DNA of 39,250 nucleotides from Planctomycetota bacterium (GTDB lineage: Bacteria; Planctomycetota; Phycisphaerae; Phycisphaerales; Phycisphaeraceae): assembly GCA_024279275.1 (NCBI GenBank), contig JAJRRS010000022.1:1-39250 (forward strand), read 5' to 3'. Below are positions 7,691-14,582 of this stretch, piece after piece; position 1 is the stretch's first letter, and each line of letters begins with the position of its first letter. The translations under genes were made by a program, and so were the position numbers. The notes below the pieces were generated by a model, which had not been told where the DNA came from, searched no databases, and worked only from the letters and a program-made list of their open reading frames with translations.

Positions 7691-8779
7691 ATGTCAGAGC
7701 AAACCCCGGTAATTGAAGCGAGTCGTCTGCTGGTCGTGATGCCGACATGGCTCGGTGATTGCGTGATGGCGATGCCGACGCTGCGAGCGTTGCGGGGGTT
7801 GTATCCGCAGGCTCATATAACGGCTCTGGTCGGTGCGGCGGTCAGGCCGATCATCGATGCGAATCCTTGGATCGACCGCACGGTCACCCTTCGCGGTAAG
7901 CGCAAGGGCAAACCCATCGCCCGCCGGGCCGGGCCTATCCGTCTGGCTGCGAGGCTGGGGGCGGGTAAGTTTGATCTGGCTGTGCTTTTGCCGAATAGTT
8001 TCCGCAGCGCGCTGGTGACGGCGATGGCGAAGATCCCACACCGTGTCGGATACGACCGTGACGGACGGGGGGTGTTGCTGACGGACAGGCTGCTGGCCCG
8101 GCGGACGCTGCAGGGTTTTGTGCCGGTGCCGACACGGGATTACTACCTGGGGCTGGCGCGGTATCTGGGGAGTTGCGATACGGACCCGGCGATGCAGTTG
8201 TTTACCCGGCCGGAGCATGATGCGAAGGCCGATGAGTTGTTGCGTCAAGGCGGCTTCGATCCCGATTCGGGGCGTCGGTTTGTGTTGTTAAATCCTGGGG
8301 CGAATTACGGGGACGCGAAGATGTGGGACCCGCAGCGGTATGCTGAGGTTGCGGATCGGTGTGCCGGGGAGTTGGATGCGTTTGTGGCGGTGAATGGTTC
8401 TCCTAAGGAGCGTGAGATCCTGGACCGTGTGCTTGGGGCGGCGAAGACTTCTATCTTTGACCTGTCGGCTGCTGGGATGCCGTTGAGTTTGTTAAAGAGT
8501 GTTGTTCGTCGAGCGTCGGTGATGGTGACCAATGATACGGGGCCGCGTCATGTGGCTGCGGCGTTAGGTACGCCGGTGGTTACGATCTTTGGCCCGACAG
8601 ACCCGGCGTGGACGGAGATCGGTTTTGATGCGGAGCGGCAGGTGTCGGTCAAGGTGTTTTGCGGGCCTTGCCAGAAGAAAAAATGCCCGCTGGACCACCG
8701 CTGCATGACGCGGATCGATGCCCAAATGGTGACCCAACAGGTGGTCGATCTGGCGCAGGGTGTGGGGGCCAGGGCGTGA
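7691..8779 (+). CDS. waaF: ADP-heptose:LPS heptosyltransferase (GT9 family)
   Basis: Encodes 362 residues of the GT9 fold. These enzymes move L-glycero-D-manno-heptose from ADP-heptose to the LPS inner core at the cytoplasmic face of the inner membrane. Supporting motifs are VVMPTWLGDCVMAMPTLRAL at the N-terminus, LLNPGANYGDAKMWDP for the nucleotide-sugar domain, VTNDTGPRHVAAALGTPVV and IFGPTDPAWT. The tail CGPCQKKKCPLDHRCM, with four Cys, is the usual WaaF ending. ATG 7691 is preferred over GTG 7688 from promoter spacing. The stop codon forms a GTGA overlap with a possible start of the next glycosyltransferase gene. Assignment to WaaF instead of WaaC rests on overall motif style. Confidence 0.88.
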   Translation: MSEQTPVIEASRLLVVMPTWLGDCVMAMPTLRALRGLYPQAHITALVGAAVRPIIDANPWIDRTVTLRGKRKGKPIARRAGPIRLAARLGAGKFDLAVLLPNSFRSALVTAMAKIPHRVGYDRDGRGVLLTDRLLARRTLQGFVPVPTRDYYLGLARYLGSCDTDPAMQLFTRPEHDAKADELLRQGGFDPDSGRRFVLLNPGANYGDAKMWDPQRYAEVADRCAGELDAFVAVNGSPKEREILDRVLGAAKTSIFDLSAAGMPLSLLKSVVRRASVMVTNDTGPRHVAAALGTPVVTIFGPTDPAWTEIGFDAERQVSVKVFCGPCQKKKCPLDHRCMTRIDAQMVTQQVVDLAQGVGARA

Positions 8780-8802
8780 ACGGCCTTGATCGGCAGTCAA
8801 AA

Positions 8803-10011
8803 ATGAAGATCGCGATTGTGATCGAGAGTTTCGACCCACATGCGGGGGGGTTGGAGCGGTCGACTGCGCAGATCGCGCAGGAGCTTGCTGGGCGGGGGCA
8901 TGGGGTTACGTTGCTGGCGGGGGGGTGTCGGGATACGAGTTGTTTGCCGGGCGTGACGATCGTGGCGATGGCTAAACGCAAGCGTTCGTCGGCGTTGCGG
9001 TTGTTTCGATTTAACCGCTGGGCGCAGAAGCAAATCGAAGACGGTGGGTTTGATGTCAGCTTGTCGATGACCACGGCTGTGCCGGCTGCGGTGTTGCAGC
9101 CGCGTGGCGGGACGGTGCGTGAGACGTTGGATCGCAACATCGCGATGCGGCCGACGGCACTGGCTCGTGTTGTTAAACGTGTGGGTGTGATGCTGAATCC
9201 CAAGCAGCAGTTGCTGCTTTATTTTGAGCGGCGGGCGTTTGCAGATGCAAGGCTCGTGAAGGTTGCTGCGGTTAGTGGGTATGTGATCGAGCAGTTGCAA
9301 AAGCACTACGACCTGCCATCTGAGAAAGTTGAGTTGATCCCGAATGCGGCGGTCATGCCGAAGGTCGATGATGCTCAAAGGGCGCAGTGGCGTAAGCGCA
9401 TCCGAAGCAGCTTTGATATTCCCGATGATGTGACGACGTTTTTATTCGCCGCGATCAATCCTCGGCTTAAGGGGTTCGAGCCTTTGATGCAGGCGTTGGC
9501 GTTACTCAAAGAGCGGGGTGTGCCGGGGGTGGTGCTGCTGGCGGGTGACTTCTGGCATCAACACAACCAATACGCTGCGAAGCTGGGCGTCCGCGACCGG
9601 GTGCGATTCATCCGACACACCAAACGCATCGAGGCGCTCTACGCCGCAGCGGACGTGACCGTGCATCCAACTTTTTACGACCCGGCCAGCAAGGTGGTGA
9701 TCGAATCGCTGATGATGGGCGTCCCGGCGATCAGCACGAAGTACAACGGGGCCAGCGATCTGATCGCCCCCCCCGGAATAAATCCCGGTGACAATGCGGC
9801 TGCGGCCCGTGGTCGGGTGATCCAGGACCCGGCGGACGCCAAGGCCTTGGCAGATGCGATGCAGGACCTGACCGACACAGCCGAGCGTAAAAAGTGCTGT
9901 GAGGCCGCTTCGGGGCTGGATGGGGTGCTTTCGATGCGTGCCCATGTGGATCGGCTGGAGGGGCTATTGAGGGAGTCGTCCCGGCAAAATCATCCCAAAT
10001 CCAGTCAGTGA
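8803..10011 (+). CDS. GT4-family glycosyltransferase (WaaG/RfaG-like)
   Basis: Encodes 402 residues with a GT-B fold. The N-terminal domain begins MKIAIVIESFDPHAGGLERS, the acceptor-side loop of GT4 enzymes. The C-terminal donor domain has AAINPRLKGFEPL, VRFIRHTKRIEALYAAADVTVHPTFYDPASKVVIESLMMGVP, including the E-x7-E type region, and STKYNGASDLI. Position directly after the heptosyltransferase suggests addition of a hexose to the LPS core. ATG 8803 starts the conserved part; GTG 8776, overlapping the upstream stop as GTGA, would add nine residues and would indicate coupling. A Pro/Gly/Ala insertion after SDLI is coded near a C8 run at 9768-9775. Confidence 0.88.
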   Translation: MKIAIVIESFDPHAGGLERSTAQIAQELAGRGHGVTLLAGGCRDTSCLPGVTIVAMAKRKRSSALRLFRFNRWAQKQIEDGGFDVSLSMTTAVPAAVLQPRGGTVRETLDRNIAMRPTALARVVKRVGVMLNPKQQLLLYFERRAFADARLVKVAAVSGYVIEQLQKHYDLPSEKVELIPNAAVMPKVDDAQRAQWRKRIRSSFDIPDDVTTFLFAAINPRLKGFEPLMQALALLKERGVPGVVLLAGDFWHQHNQYAAKLGVRDRVRFIRHTKRIEALYAAADVTVHPTFYDPASKVVIESLMMGVPAISTKYNGASDLIAPPGINPGDNAAAARGRVIQDPADAKALADAMQDLTDTAERKKCCEAASGLDGVLSMRAHVDRLEGLLRESSRQNHPKSSQ

Positions 10012-10079
10012 AACAAGATAAGTGGGGCCTGGATGGTGGAATGGGGTGCGTGTTTGGTGTGGTTTGGCAGGGGGTGGAT

Positions 10080-10109
10080 TTGCAAGGTCCGCCCTGATGG
10101 ACCTATACT
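10080..10109 (+). promoter_or_regulatory. Promoter of the rpsL-rpsG unit
   Basis: TTGCAA (10080-10085), an 18-base spacer and TATACT (10104-10109). The predicted transcript has a leader of about 45 bases before rpsL. Confidence 0.6.
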
Positions 10110-10162
10110 ACTTAGCTCGAATCGTATGACTTGGATTCCCCAGATACCCGGAACGGCCAGAT

Positions 10163-10537
10163 ATGCCCACGATTAATCAACTTGTCCGCAAGCCCCGTCG
10201 CACGCCCAAAGCCAAATCCAAGGTTAAGGATATTGATGCGTGTCCTCAGCGGCGCGGCGTCTGCCTGCAGGTGAAGACGGTGACCCCCAAGAAGCCTAAC
10301 TCGGCTCTGCGTAAGGTCTGTCGTGTGCGTCTGTCCAACGGCAAGGAAATCTCGGCCTACATCGGTGGCGAGGGACACAACCTCCAGGAGCACAGCATCG
10401 TGCTTGTTCGTGGTGGGAGTGTGCGTGACCTTCCCGGTGTGCGGTATCACGTTGTCCGTGGCTCGCTTGACTGCCTGGGCGTCGAAGGCCGTATGCGTGG
10501 CCGATCGAAGTACGGCGTCAAAAAGCCCAAGGGCTAA
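10163..10537 (+). CDS. rpsL: Ribosomal protein S12
   Basis: Encodes 124 residues of the small-subunit decoding-centre protein. It has the invariant [11 protein letters not shown] opening, [11 protein letters not shown] around residues 41-51, [12 protein letters not shown] and DLPGVRYH. Lys43 is present as in streptomycin-sensitive E. coli, but the position equivalent to Lys88 is Arg (codon 10424-10426). The gene heads a two-gene unit with rpsG, separated by 190 bases containing an inverted repeat; fusA and tuf do not follow as they do in many bacteria. Confidence 0.98.
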   Translation: MPTINQLVRKPRRTPKAKSKVKDIDACPQRRGVCLQVKTVTPKKPNSALRKVCRVRLSNGKEISAYIGGEGHNLQEHSIVLVRGGSVRDLPGVRYHVVRGSLDCLGVEGRMRGRSKYGVKKPKG

Positions 10538-10550
10538 GTTAGTTTTTTAA

Positions 10551-10690
10551 CCGTTAGCCATTAGCACTTAGCTAAGAGCTTGGCTGGCGGATTTATTTTA
10601 GTTCATCATTGTTCGGCAAGTAATCGGATGGGTCGTGTTGACCCAAACGGTGAACGAAGGATCGGATTGCCACTCGCTAATAGCTAACGG
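10551..10690. repeat. TTAGC-type inverted repeat between rpsL and rpsG
   Basis: Left arm CCGTTAGCCATTAGC (10551-10565) and right arm GCTAATAGCTAACGG (10676-10690) pair with one mismatch across 110 bases. The left arm continues as CACTTAGCTAAGAGC, another TTAGC phrase at about 8-base spacing. In the transcript the arms could form a long-range stem between two ribosomal-protein genes. Confidence 0.75.
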
Positions 10691-10727
10691 CTTCCCTCCA
10701 TGACGAGCCGACGGAAAGGATCGCCCG

Positions 10728-11204
10728 ATGGGCAGCAGAATCACCAAGGCAGAACAGCAACTCAAACCAGACCCTATCTACGGAGATAAGGTCCTGTCGC
10801 GTTTCATCAATTGCATCATGCGTGACGGCAAGAAGGCGGTCGCCCAGCGCGTCGTTTATGCCGCACTCGATGAGATCGAAAAGCGTACCAAGGGCGAGCC
10901 GACCGGCATCGAGGTTTTCCGCGAAGCCATCGCCAACGTCCGTCCCGAAGTCGAGGTCCGATCCAAGCGTGTCGGTGGCACCAACTACCAGGTGCCCATG
11001 CAGGTCAGCCGGCGTCGTCAGCAGAGCCTGACCTTCCGCTGGATCATCACCGCTGCCCGTGCCGAGTCCGGCAAGCCCATGCACCTTCGGCTTGCCCGCG
11101 AACTCTACGACGCCTCCCGCAAGGAAGGCAAAGCCATGAACACCCGCGACCAGGTCCACCGTATGGCTGCAGCGAACAAGGCGTTTGCGCACTTTGCGTG
11201 GTAA
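10728..11204 (+). CDS. rpsG: Ribosomal protein S7
   Basis: Encodes 158 residues of the 16S rRNA 3'-major-domain binding protein. Conserved parts include DPIYGDKVLSRFINCIMRDGKK, RVGGTNYQVPMQV, RRQQSLTFRWI and the C-terminal RDQVHRMAAANKAFAHFAW. ATG 10728 follows GGAAAGGA at 10711-10718. It is co-directional with rpsL and is followed within 35 bases by an intrinsic terminator, so it closes the unit. Confidence 0.97.
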   Translation: MGSRITKAEQQLKPDPIYGDKVLSRFINCIMRDGKKAVAQRVVYAALDEIEKRTKGEPTGIEVFREAIANVRPEVEVRSKRVGGTNYQVPMQVSRRRQQSLTFRWIITAARAESGKPMHLRLARELYDASRKEGKAMNTRDQVHRMAAANKAFAHFAW

Positions 11205-11237
11205 GCACAGGGCTGGATCAATTAAACGAAATAATGA

Positions 11238-11267
11238 ACGTCCCGCCAGATTGGTGGGGCGTTTTTG
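11238..11267 (+). terminator. Intrinsic terminator after rpsG
   Basis: An 11-bp stem with two G-U pairs (left arm 11238-11248, right arm 11252-11262), a 3-base loop and a following T run. Confidence 0.8.
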
Positions 11268-11337
11268 TTTAGTTACAGGCAGACACTTGGAGTGTTTTTG
11301 AGATCAACTAGAAACCTCAGCAATTTGGTAGATGAAT

Positions 11338-11661
11338 CTACCAAATGATAATCAGAACGATGATGATTACGATAATCACTGTGGTCATGATGGCTGATGC
11401 GACCAATAACTTACTCAATGAGTTTTCGATTCGTTGTTCGATCCAATTGCGTGGTCCCAAGACGTACTGCAACCCCAATAGTATAAAAAGACCTGCAAGC
11501 AGGCCATAGGCTTCGGCGGCAATAATAAGACCGATTGCCTGAAAAATATCCTTCACGGGCTGCTGTGCCAGTAGAATCAGACCGCTGTATAGGACAGCGC
11601 CAGCTATGATCAAAGTGGGGCCGAGAAAAATTCGCTGTCCGAGGTCGGGTCTTGATTTCAT
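11338..11661 (-). CDS. Small three-helix membrane protein
   Basis: Encodes 107 residues of unknown function. Three hydrophobic segments are visible: about residues 14-31 (GPTLIIAGAVLYSGLILL), 42-67 (AIGLIIAAEAYGLLAGLFILLGL) and 85-107 (VASAIMTTVIIVIIIVLIIIW), the last a pure Ile/Val tail. A loop with RNWIEQRIENSLSK lies between helices 2 and 3. It probably resides in the inner membrane. It lies downstream of and on the same strand as the antitoxin-like gene, 80 bases apart, but nothing ties it to a toxin role. GC content is lower than in neighbours. Confidence 0.55.
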   Translation of the reverse strand: MKSRPDLGQRIFLGPTLIIAGAVLYSGLILLAQQPVKDIFQAIGLIIAAEAYGLLAGLFILLGLQYVLGPRNWIEQRIENSLSKLLVASAIMTTVIIVIIIVLIIIW

Positions 11662-11741
11662 TTACAGACCATATGAAGAATAGTGCGACGTTCTGACAGT
11701 CGTCTTCTTTCACTGCGAGCGTTGGTCGTCTAACCCTGCTC

Positions 11742-11966
11742 TTACGTCGCTGAATCCCAATCGAGGGTCAGTTTTTTGCCCGAATGTGCGCACTGTCGCA
11801 GGTACAGGTCGATGAGTGTCTGGTAGGGGATGCCGGACTCTTCGGAGAGGCCCTTGAAGTAATCGATGACGTCTTTGCCCAGGCGGATCGTGACCTGCTT
11901 CTTGAGGCGTTTGGCGTAGGGGTTGCGTTTGGCTTTTTTGGATGAAAAATCGTATTGCTTCTTCAT
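11742..11966 (-). CDS. Orphan CopG/BrnA-family antitoxin-like DNA-binding protein
   Basis: Encodes 74 residues from ATG 11966. The frame is open to ATG 12020, but the best promoter would start transcription near 12017, inside that longer form. The core KKQVTIRLGKDVIDYFKGLSEESGIPYQTLIDLYLRQCA is a ribbon-helix-helix type sequence as in BrnA or CopG antitoxins: a short basic beta strand (QVTIRL) followed by two helices. Such proteins bind operator dyads as dimers and neutralise a partner toxin. No BrnT-like toxin gene is seen on either side, so it is either an orphan or a plain regulator. The basic stretch KKAKRNPYAKRLKK precedes the strand. Confidence 0.75.
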   Translation of the reverse strand: MKKQYDFSSKKAKRNPYAKRLKKQVTIRLGKDVIDYFKGLSEESGIPYQTLIDLYLRQCAHSGKKLTLDWDSAT

Positions 11967-12018
11967 GGTGGTCGGCTTGGAGGGTGGAGGGATCTTGAAA
12001 CGGCACTGATTTATAGAC

Positions 12019-12052
12019 ATTATAATATAACTACAACGTAGTGCATGTCAAG
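12019..12052 (-). promoter_or_regulatory. Antitoxin promoter with dyad operator in its spacer
   Basis: On the minus strand, TTGACA (12047-12052), a 17-base spacer and TATATT (12024-12029). The spacer holds the perfect inverted repeat ACTAC-N3-GTAGT (12030-12042). A dyad between the -35 and -10 elements suits autorepression by the dimeric ribbon-helix-helix protein. Confidence 0.7.
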
Positions 12053-12085
12053 TAGATTTGCCCCGACCCGAACTCAATTAAGGTG

Positions 12086-12114
12086 TTGACTGGGCCATAG
12101 GCGTGGGCTAAACT
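12086..12114 (+). promoter_or_regulatory. Promoter of the SAM-riboswitch operon
   Basis: TTGACT (12086-12091), a 17-base spacer and TAAACT (12109-12114), a near-consensus sigma-70 type promoter. The start is predicted near 12121, just before the riboswitch. Confidence 0.75.
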
Positions 12115-12133
12115 ATCGGGCTACAAAATCCAA

Positions 12134-12253
12134 GCGTCTTATCCAGAGTGGTAGAGGGAATGGGCCCTGTGAAACCACCGCAACCGTCTTCGGCTTAGCC
12201 GGGGAGCAGGTGCGAACTCCCGCCCGGCTAAATGATCGGGGAAGATAAGAGGC
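12134..12253 (+). ncRNA. SAM-I (S-box) riboswitch
   Basis: All the main S-box landmarks are present in order. P1 left arm TCTTATC is at 12137-12143, followed by CAGAGTGGTAGAGGGAA, GGGCCCTGTGAAACC and CGCAACC. A P3 arm follows, then AGGTGCGAACTCC, TGATCGGGGAAG and P1 right arm GATAAGA at 12244-12250. SAM binding stabilises P1. The same TCTTATC recurs at 12286-12292 in the left arm of the downstream terminator, so GATAAGA can pair either with P1 left (terminator forms, off) or with the terminator arm (antiterminator, on). High SAM should therefore shut off the sulfur operon that follows. Confidence 0.93.
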
Positions 12254-12280
12254 GGCGACACTTTACCCGGTAAAGCACTG

Positions 12281-12313
12281 CCCCTTCTTATCTGTGATGA
12301 GAAGGGGTTTTTT
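12281..12313 (+). terminator. Riboswitch-controlled intrinsic terminator
   Basis: Stem CCCCTTCT (12281-12288) with AGAAGGGG (12300-12307), an 11-base loop and six T. Its left arm overlaps the antiterminator sequence TCTTATC. Confidence 0.92.
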
Positions 12314-12504
12314 GTTGGTCAATAGCCCCGCCCGGGAGGGTGGGGTTTGGGAAAGTGAGGTTTTGGAGGTGGGGTAAAAGTGGGGCTGGACGTAACCCCC
12401 GCCTTCCGGCGGGGGCTAGTGGGTGAAGTTGTGGTGAGTGAAGTTGTGTTAATTATACGAGGGCGAGTAGAGAGATACGGTAGACAAATGTTCGGAGCAT
12501 TACG

Positions 12505-13779
12505 ATGAGCTACGTTAAATCACTGCGATGTAAAGAGTGTCACACGGATTACGAACTGGGGCCGTTGACGGTGTGTGACAATGACTTTGGGCCTTTGGAG
12601 GTTGCTTACGATTACGAGGCGATGAAGGGGAAGGTGACGCGCGCGTCGATCGAGGCGGGGCCGAGGTCGTTGTGGCGTTATAAGGACTTGTTGCCGATCG
12701 AGGGTGAGCCGAAGGCGGGGTTTAATTCCGGGTACACGCCGTTGATTAAGGCGGATCGGTTGGCGGCGGAGTTGGGGGTTAAAGAACTTTACATCAAGGA
12801 CGACAGCGCGAATTACCCGTCGTATTCGTATAAGGATCGGGTGGTGTCGGTGGCGTTGACCAAGGCGATCGAGTTTGGTTTCGACACGGTCGGCTGTGCC
12901 TCGACGGGGAACCTGGCGCACAGTGTCGCGGCACATGCGGCGGCGGCAGGTTTGCGTGCGTTTGTGATGATCCCGGACGATCTTGAAGAGGGGAAGGTTA
13001 TCGGTTCGCTGGTCTTTGGGCCTCGGATGGTCAAGATCAAGGGGAATTACGACGATGTGAATCGGCTGTGCTCGCAGATCGCGGACAAGTACAACTGGGC
13101 GATTGTGAACGTGAACCTTCGGCCGTACTACACGGAGGGTGCCAAGACGCACGGGTTTGAGATCGCTGAGCAGATGGGTTGGCGTCTGCCGCAACACACG
13201 GTCTGCCCCGTCGCCGGCGGGACGATCCTGCCGAAGATTTACAAGGCTTACAAAGAGTTCATCACGCTGGGTCTGGTCGAAGACAACAAGCCGAAGATCC
13301 ACGGCGCCCAAGCCGACGGTTGCAACCCGGTGGTGAAGGCACTGCGTGAAGGGCTGGAGTTGTTCCATCCCCAGAAACCTAACACGATTGCCAAGAGCAT
13401 CGCGATCGGCAACCCCGCTGACGGGTATTATGTTATCAAGGACATCAAGGAATCCGGCGGGTGGGGTGATTCGGCGAGTGACCAGGAAATCCTCGACGCG
13501 GTCAAGCTGTTGGCGAGGACAGAAGGCATCTTTACCGAGCCGGCGGGCGGGACGACGCTGGCGTGTGCGATCAAGCTGATCCAGGATGGTAAAATCCCCC
13601 GTGACGAATCGATCTGTGTCTGCATCACCGGCAACGGGTTGAAGACCGTCGAAGTCATGCAGGGTCAGTTCGATGTCAGCCCCGCGATCAACGCCAAGAT
13701 GAGCGAGTTCAATGAGCTGGTCAGCCAGTTGGAAGAAACACACACCAAGGCGAACCCTACGCCGGCTTCGACTGCCTGA
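12505..13779 (+). CDS. thrC: Threonine-synthase-like PLP enzyme under SAM control
   Basis: Encodes 424 residues of the fold-type II PLP family. Threonine synthase converts O-phosphohomoserine to threonine. The N-terminus resembles the zinc-ribbon seen in part of the family (Cys9, Cys12, Cys24), with the fourth Cys missing (VCDND). The PLP Lys is Lys110 in SYSYKDRVVSVA, the Ser/Asn region is ASTGNLAHSVAAHAAAAG, and the phosphate-binding part is CPVAGGTILPKIYK. EPAGGTTLACAIK and TGNGLKT complete the fold. GGAG at 12494-12497 precedes ATG 12505. A SAM riboswitch upstream and sulfur-carrier genes downstream are unexpected for a threonine enzyme and suggest sulfur transfer to phosphohomoserine, giving homocysteine. 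That reassignment is inference; ordinary threonine synthase remains possible. Confidence 0.88.
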   Translation: MSYVKSLRCKECHTDYELGPLTVCDNDFGPLEVAYDYEAMKGKVTRASIEAGPRSLWRYKDLLPIEGEPKAGFNSGYTPLIKADRLAAELGVKELYIKDDSANYPSYSYKDRVVSVALTKAIEFGFDTVGCASTGNLAHSVAAHAAAAGLRAFVMIPDDLEEGKVIGSLVFGPRMVKIKGNYDDVNRLCSQIADKYNWAIVNVNLRPYYTEGAKTHGFEIAEQMGWRLPQHTVCPVAGGTILPKIYKAYKEFITLGLVEDNKPKIHGAQADGCNPVVKALREGLELFHPQKPNTIAKSIAIGNPADGYYVIKDIKESGGWGDSASDQEILDAVKLLARTEGIFTEPAGGTTLACAIKLIQDGKIPRDESICVCITGNGLKTVEVMQGQFDVSPAINAKMSEFNELVSQLEETHTKANPTPASTA

Positions 13780-13823
13780 CTTTCAGGTACACCAGAGCTA
13801 CAAGCTAAACAGAGAGACACGCT

Positions 13824-14105
13824 ATGTCAGACACCGTCACCGTGAGAATCCCATCCGCACTCCGCCCACAGGTCGGCGATCAGGAATCGCTGGACGTCGC
13901 CGGCGGGACTGTTGGCGAAGTCCTGGGGTCATTAAATACGCAGTACCCCGACTTTGGGAAACGGCTATACAAGGGCGAAAACGAGATCAATCGTTTTATT
14001 AATATCTACGTCAATGACGAAGATATCCGTTTCCTCGAAAACCTCCAGACACCCTTGAAGCCCGGCGACGAGGTTTCGATTGTCCCCGCCATCGCGGGAG
14101 GGTGA
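13824..14105 (+). CDS. MoaD/ThiS/CysO-like ubiquitin-fold sulfur carrier
   Basis: Encodes 93 residues with a beta-grasp pattern: VTVRIPSALRPQVG as strand 1-2, VAGGTVGEVLGSLNTQYPDFGKRLY as the helix, INIYVNDEDIRFLENLQTPLKPGDEVSIVPAIAGG at the end. The C-terminal Gly-Gly is exposed with no extra residues, so no protease is needed before adenylation by an E1. After thiocarboxylation such carriers donate sulfur in molybdopterin, thiamine, cysteine or homocysteine synthesis. The start ATG 13824 follows AGAGAGA, 44 bases after the threonine-synthase-like gene. Context, not sequence, points to amino-acid sulfur transfer. Confidence 0.9.
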   Translation: MSDTVTVRIPSALRPQVGDQESLDVAGGTVGEVLGSLNTQYPDFGKRLYKGENEINRFINIYVNDEDIRFLENLQTPLKPGDEVSIVPAIAGG

Positions 14106-14291
14106 ATCGGGATAAACACAGAGACGCAGAGGCACAGAGAAGAAAGGATATGATCCGCAGATTCGCAGATGACACAGATTAAAAAGCAGGCGTGGTAAGA
14201 TCGCATTCCTAATCTGCGATATCCGCGTAATCTGCGGATACCCTCTTTATGGGTTTTCTCAGTGTCTCGGTGTTTCTGTGGTGAAAAAATT
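14106..14291. repeat. Composite inverted repeat (CACAGAG outer, GCAGAT inner) inside the sulfur operon
   Basis: Outer arms: ACACAGAGACGCAGAGG at about 14116-14142 and its mirror, CAGTGTCTCGGTGTTTCTGTG, at about 14255-14280. Inner arms: CCGCAGATTCGCAGATG and onward at 14153-14180, with its mirror CGTAATCTGCGG at 14210-14240. Each arm is a degenerate tandem of 8-10 base phrases. The element occupies the whole gap between the carrier and NIL genes. Confidence 0.85.
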
Positions 14292-14546
14292 ATGGCTAAG
14301 ATTACAAACAAATCATGGTTGACTTTCGAGGGTGGCAGGCAGAGTGAGCCTTGCCTGTGGAAGATGGCGACGCGGTTCCCCGGCGTGATGTTCGACATCC
14401 GCCAGGCTAGCGTGCAGAAAGATATCGGCATCATGGCGGTGTTGTTCGAGGGCGAAGAGGACGAGGTCAAGGCGGCGCAGGACTATCTGAGAGAACAGGG
14501 TGTCCGCGTCGATCCGGTCGAGGGCGGCAGCAATGTCGCGGGGTGA
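14292..14546 (+). CDS. NIL-domain protein
   Basis: Encodes 84 residues forming one NIL domain (named for an Asn-Ile-Leu motif): KSWLTFEGGRQSEPCLWKMATRFPGVMFDIRQASVQKDIGIMAVLFEGEEDEVKAAQDYLREQGVRVDPVE. NIL domains occur at the C-terminus of the methionine importer ATPase MetN, where they bind methionine. They also occur with ferredoxins in the homocysteine-forming system of methanogens. Here the domain stands alone between a sulfur carrier and other sulfur genes, which supports a role in methionine or homocysteine metabolism, as a sensor or as a partner in sulfur transfer. The start is ATG 14292, just after the repeat; an upstream in-frame extension would be translated repeat. Confidence 0.85.
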   Translation: MAKITNKSWLTFEGGRQSEPCLWKMATRFPGVMFDIRQASVQKDIGIMAVLFEGEEDEVKAAQDYLREQGVRVDPVEGGSNVAG

Positions 14547-14582
14547 TGACAAGAGTGGCCGGGGCCGGGCAGGAGTTGACTA

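Noticed and set aside
11338-12020. BrnT/BrnA toxin-antitoxin pair
   Set aside because: Only the antitoxin-like half is present; the downstream gene encodes a three-helix membrane protein, not a BrnT fold, and nothing fits upstream.
12423-12448. Repeated GTGAAGTTGTG near the threonine-synthase-like start as an operator
   Set aside because: Two short direct copies only, with no dyad symmetry and no placement relative to a promoter.
14106-14291. CRISPR array
   Set aside because: Phrases are 8-10 bases, imperfect and mirrored, with no regular 25-40 base repeats or unique spacers, and no cas genes occur in the window.
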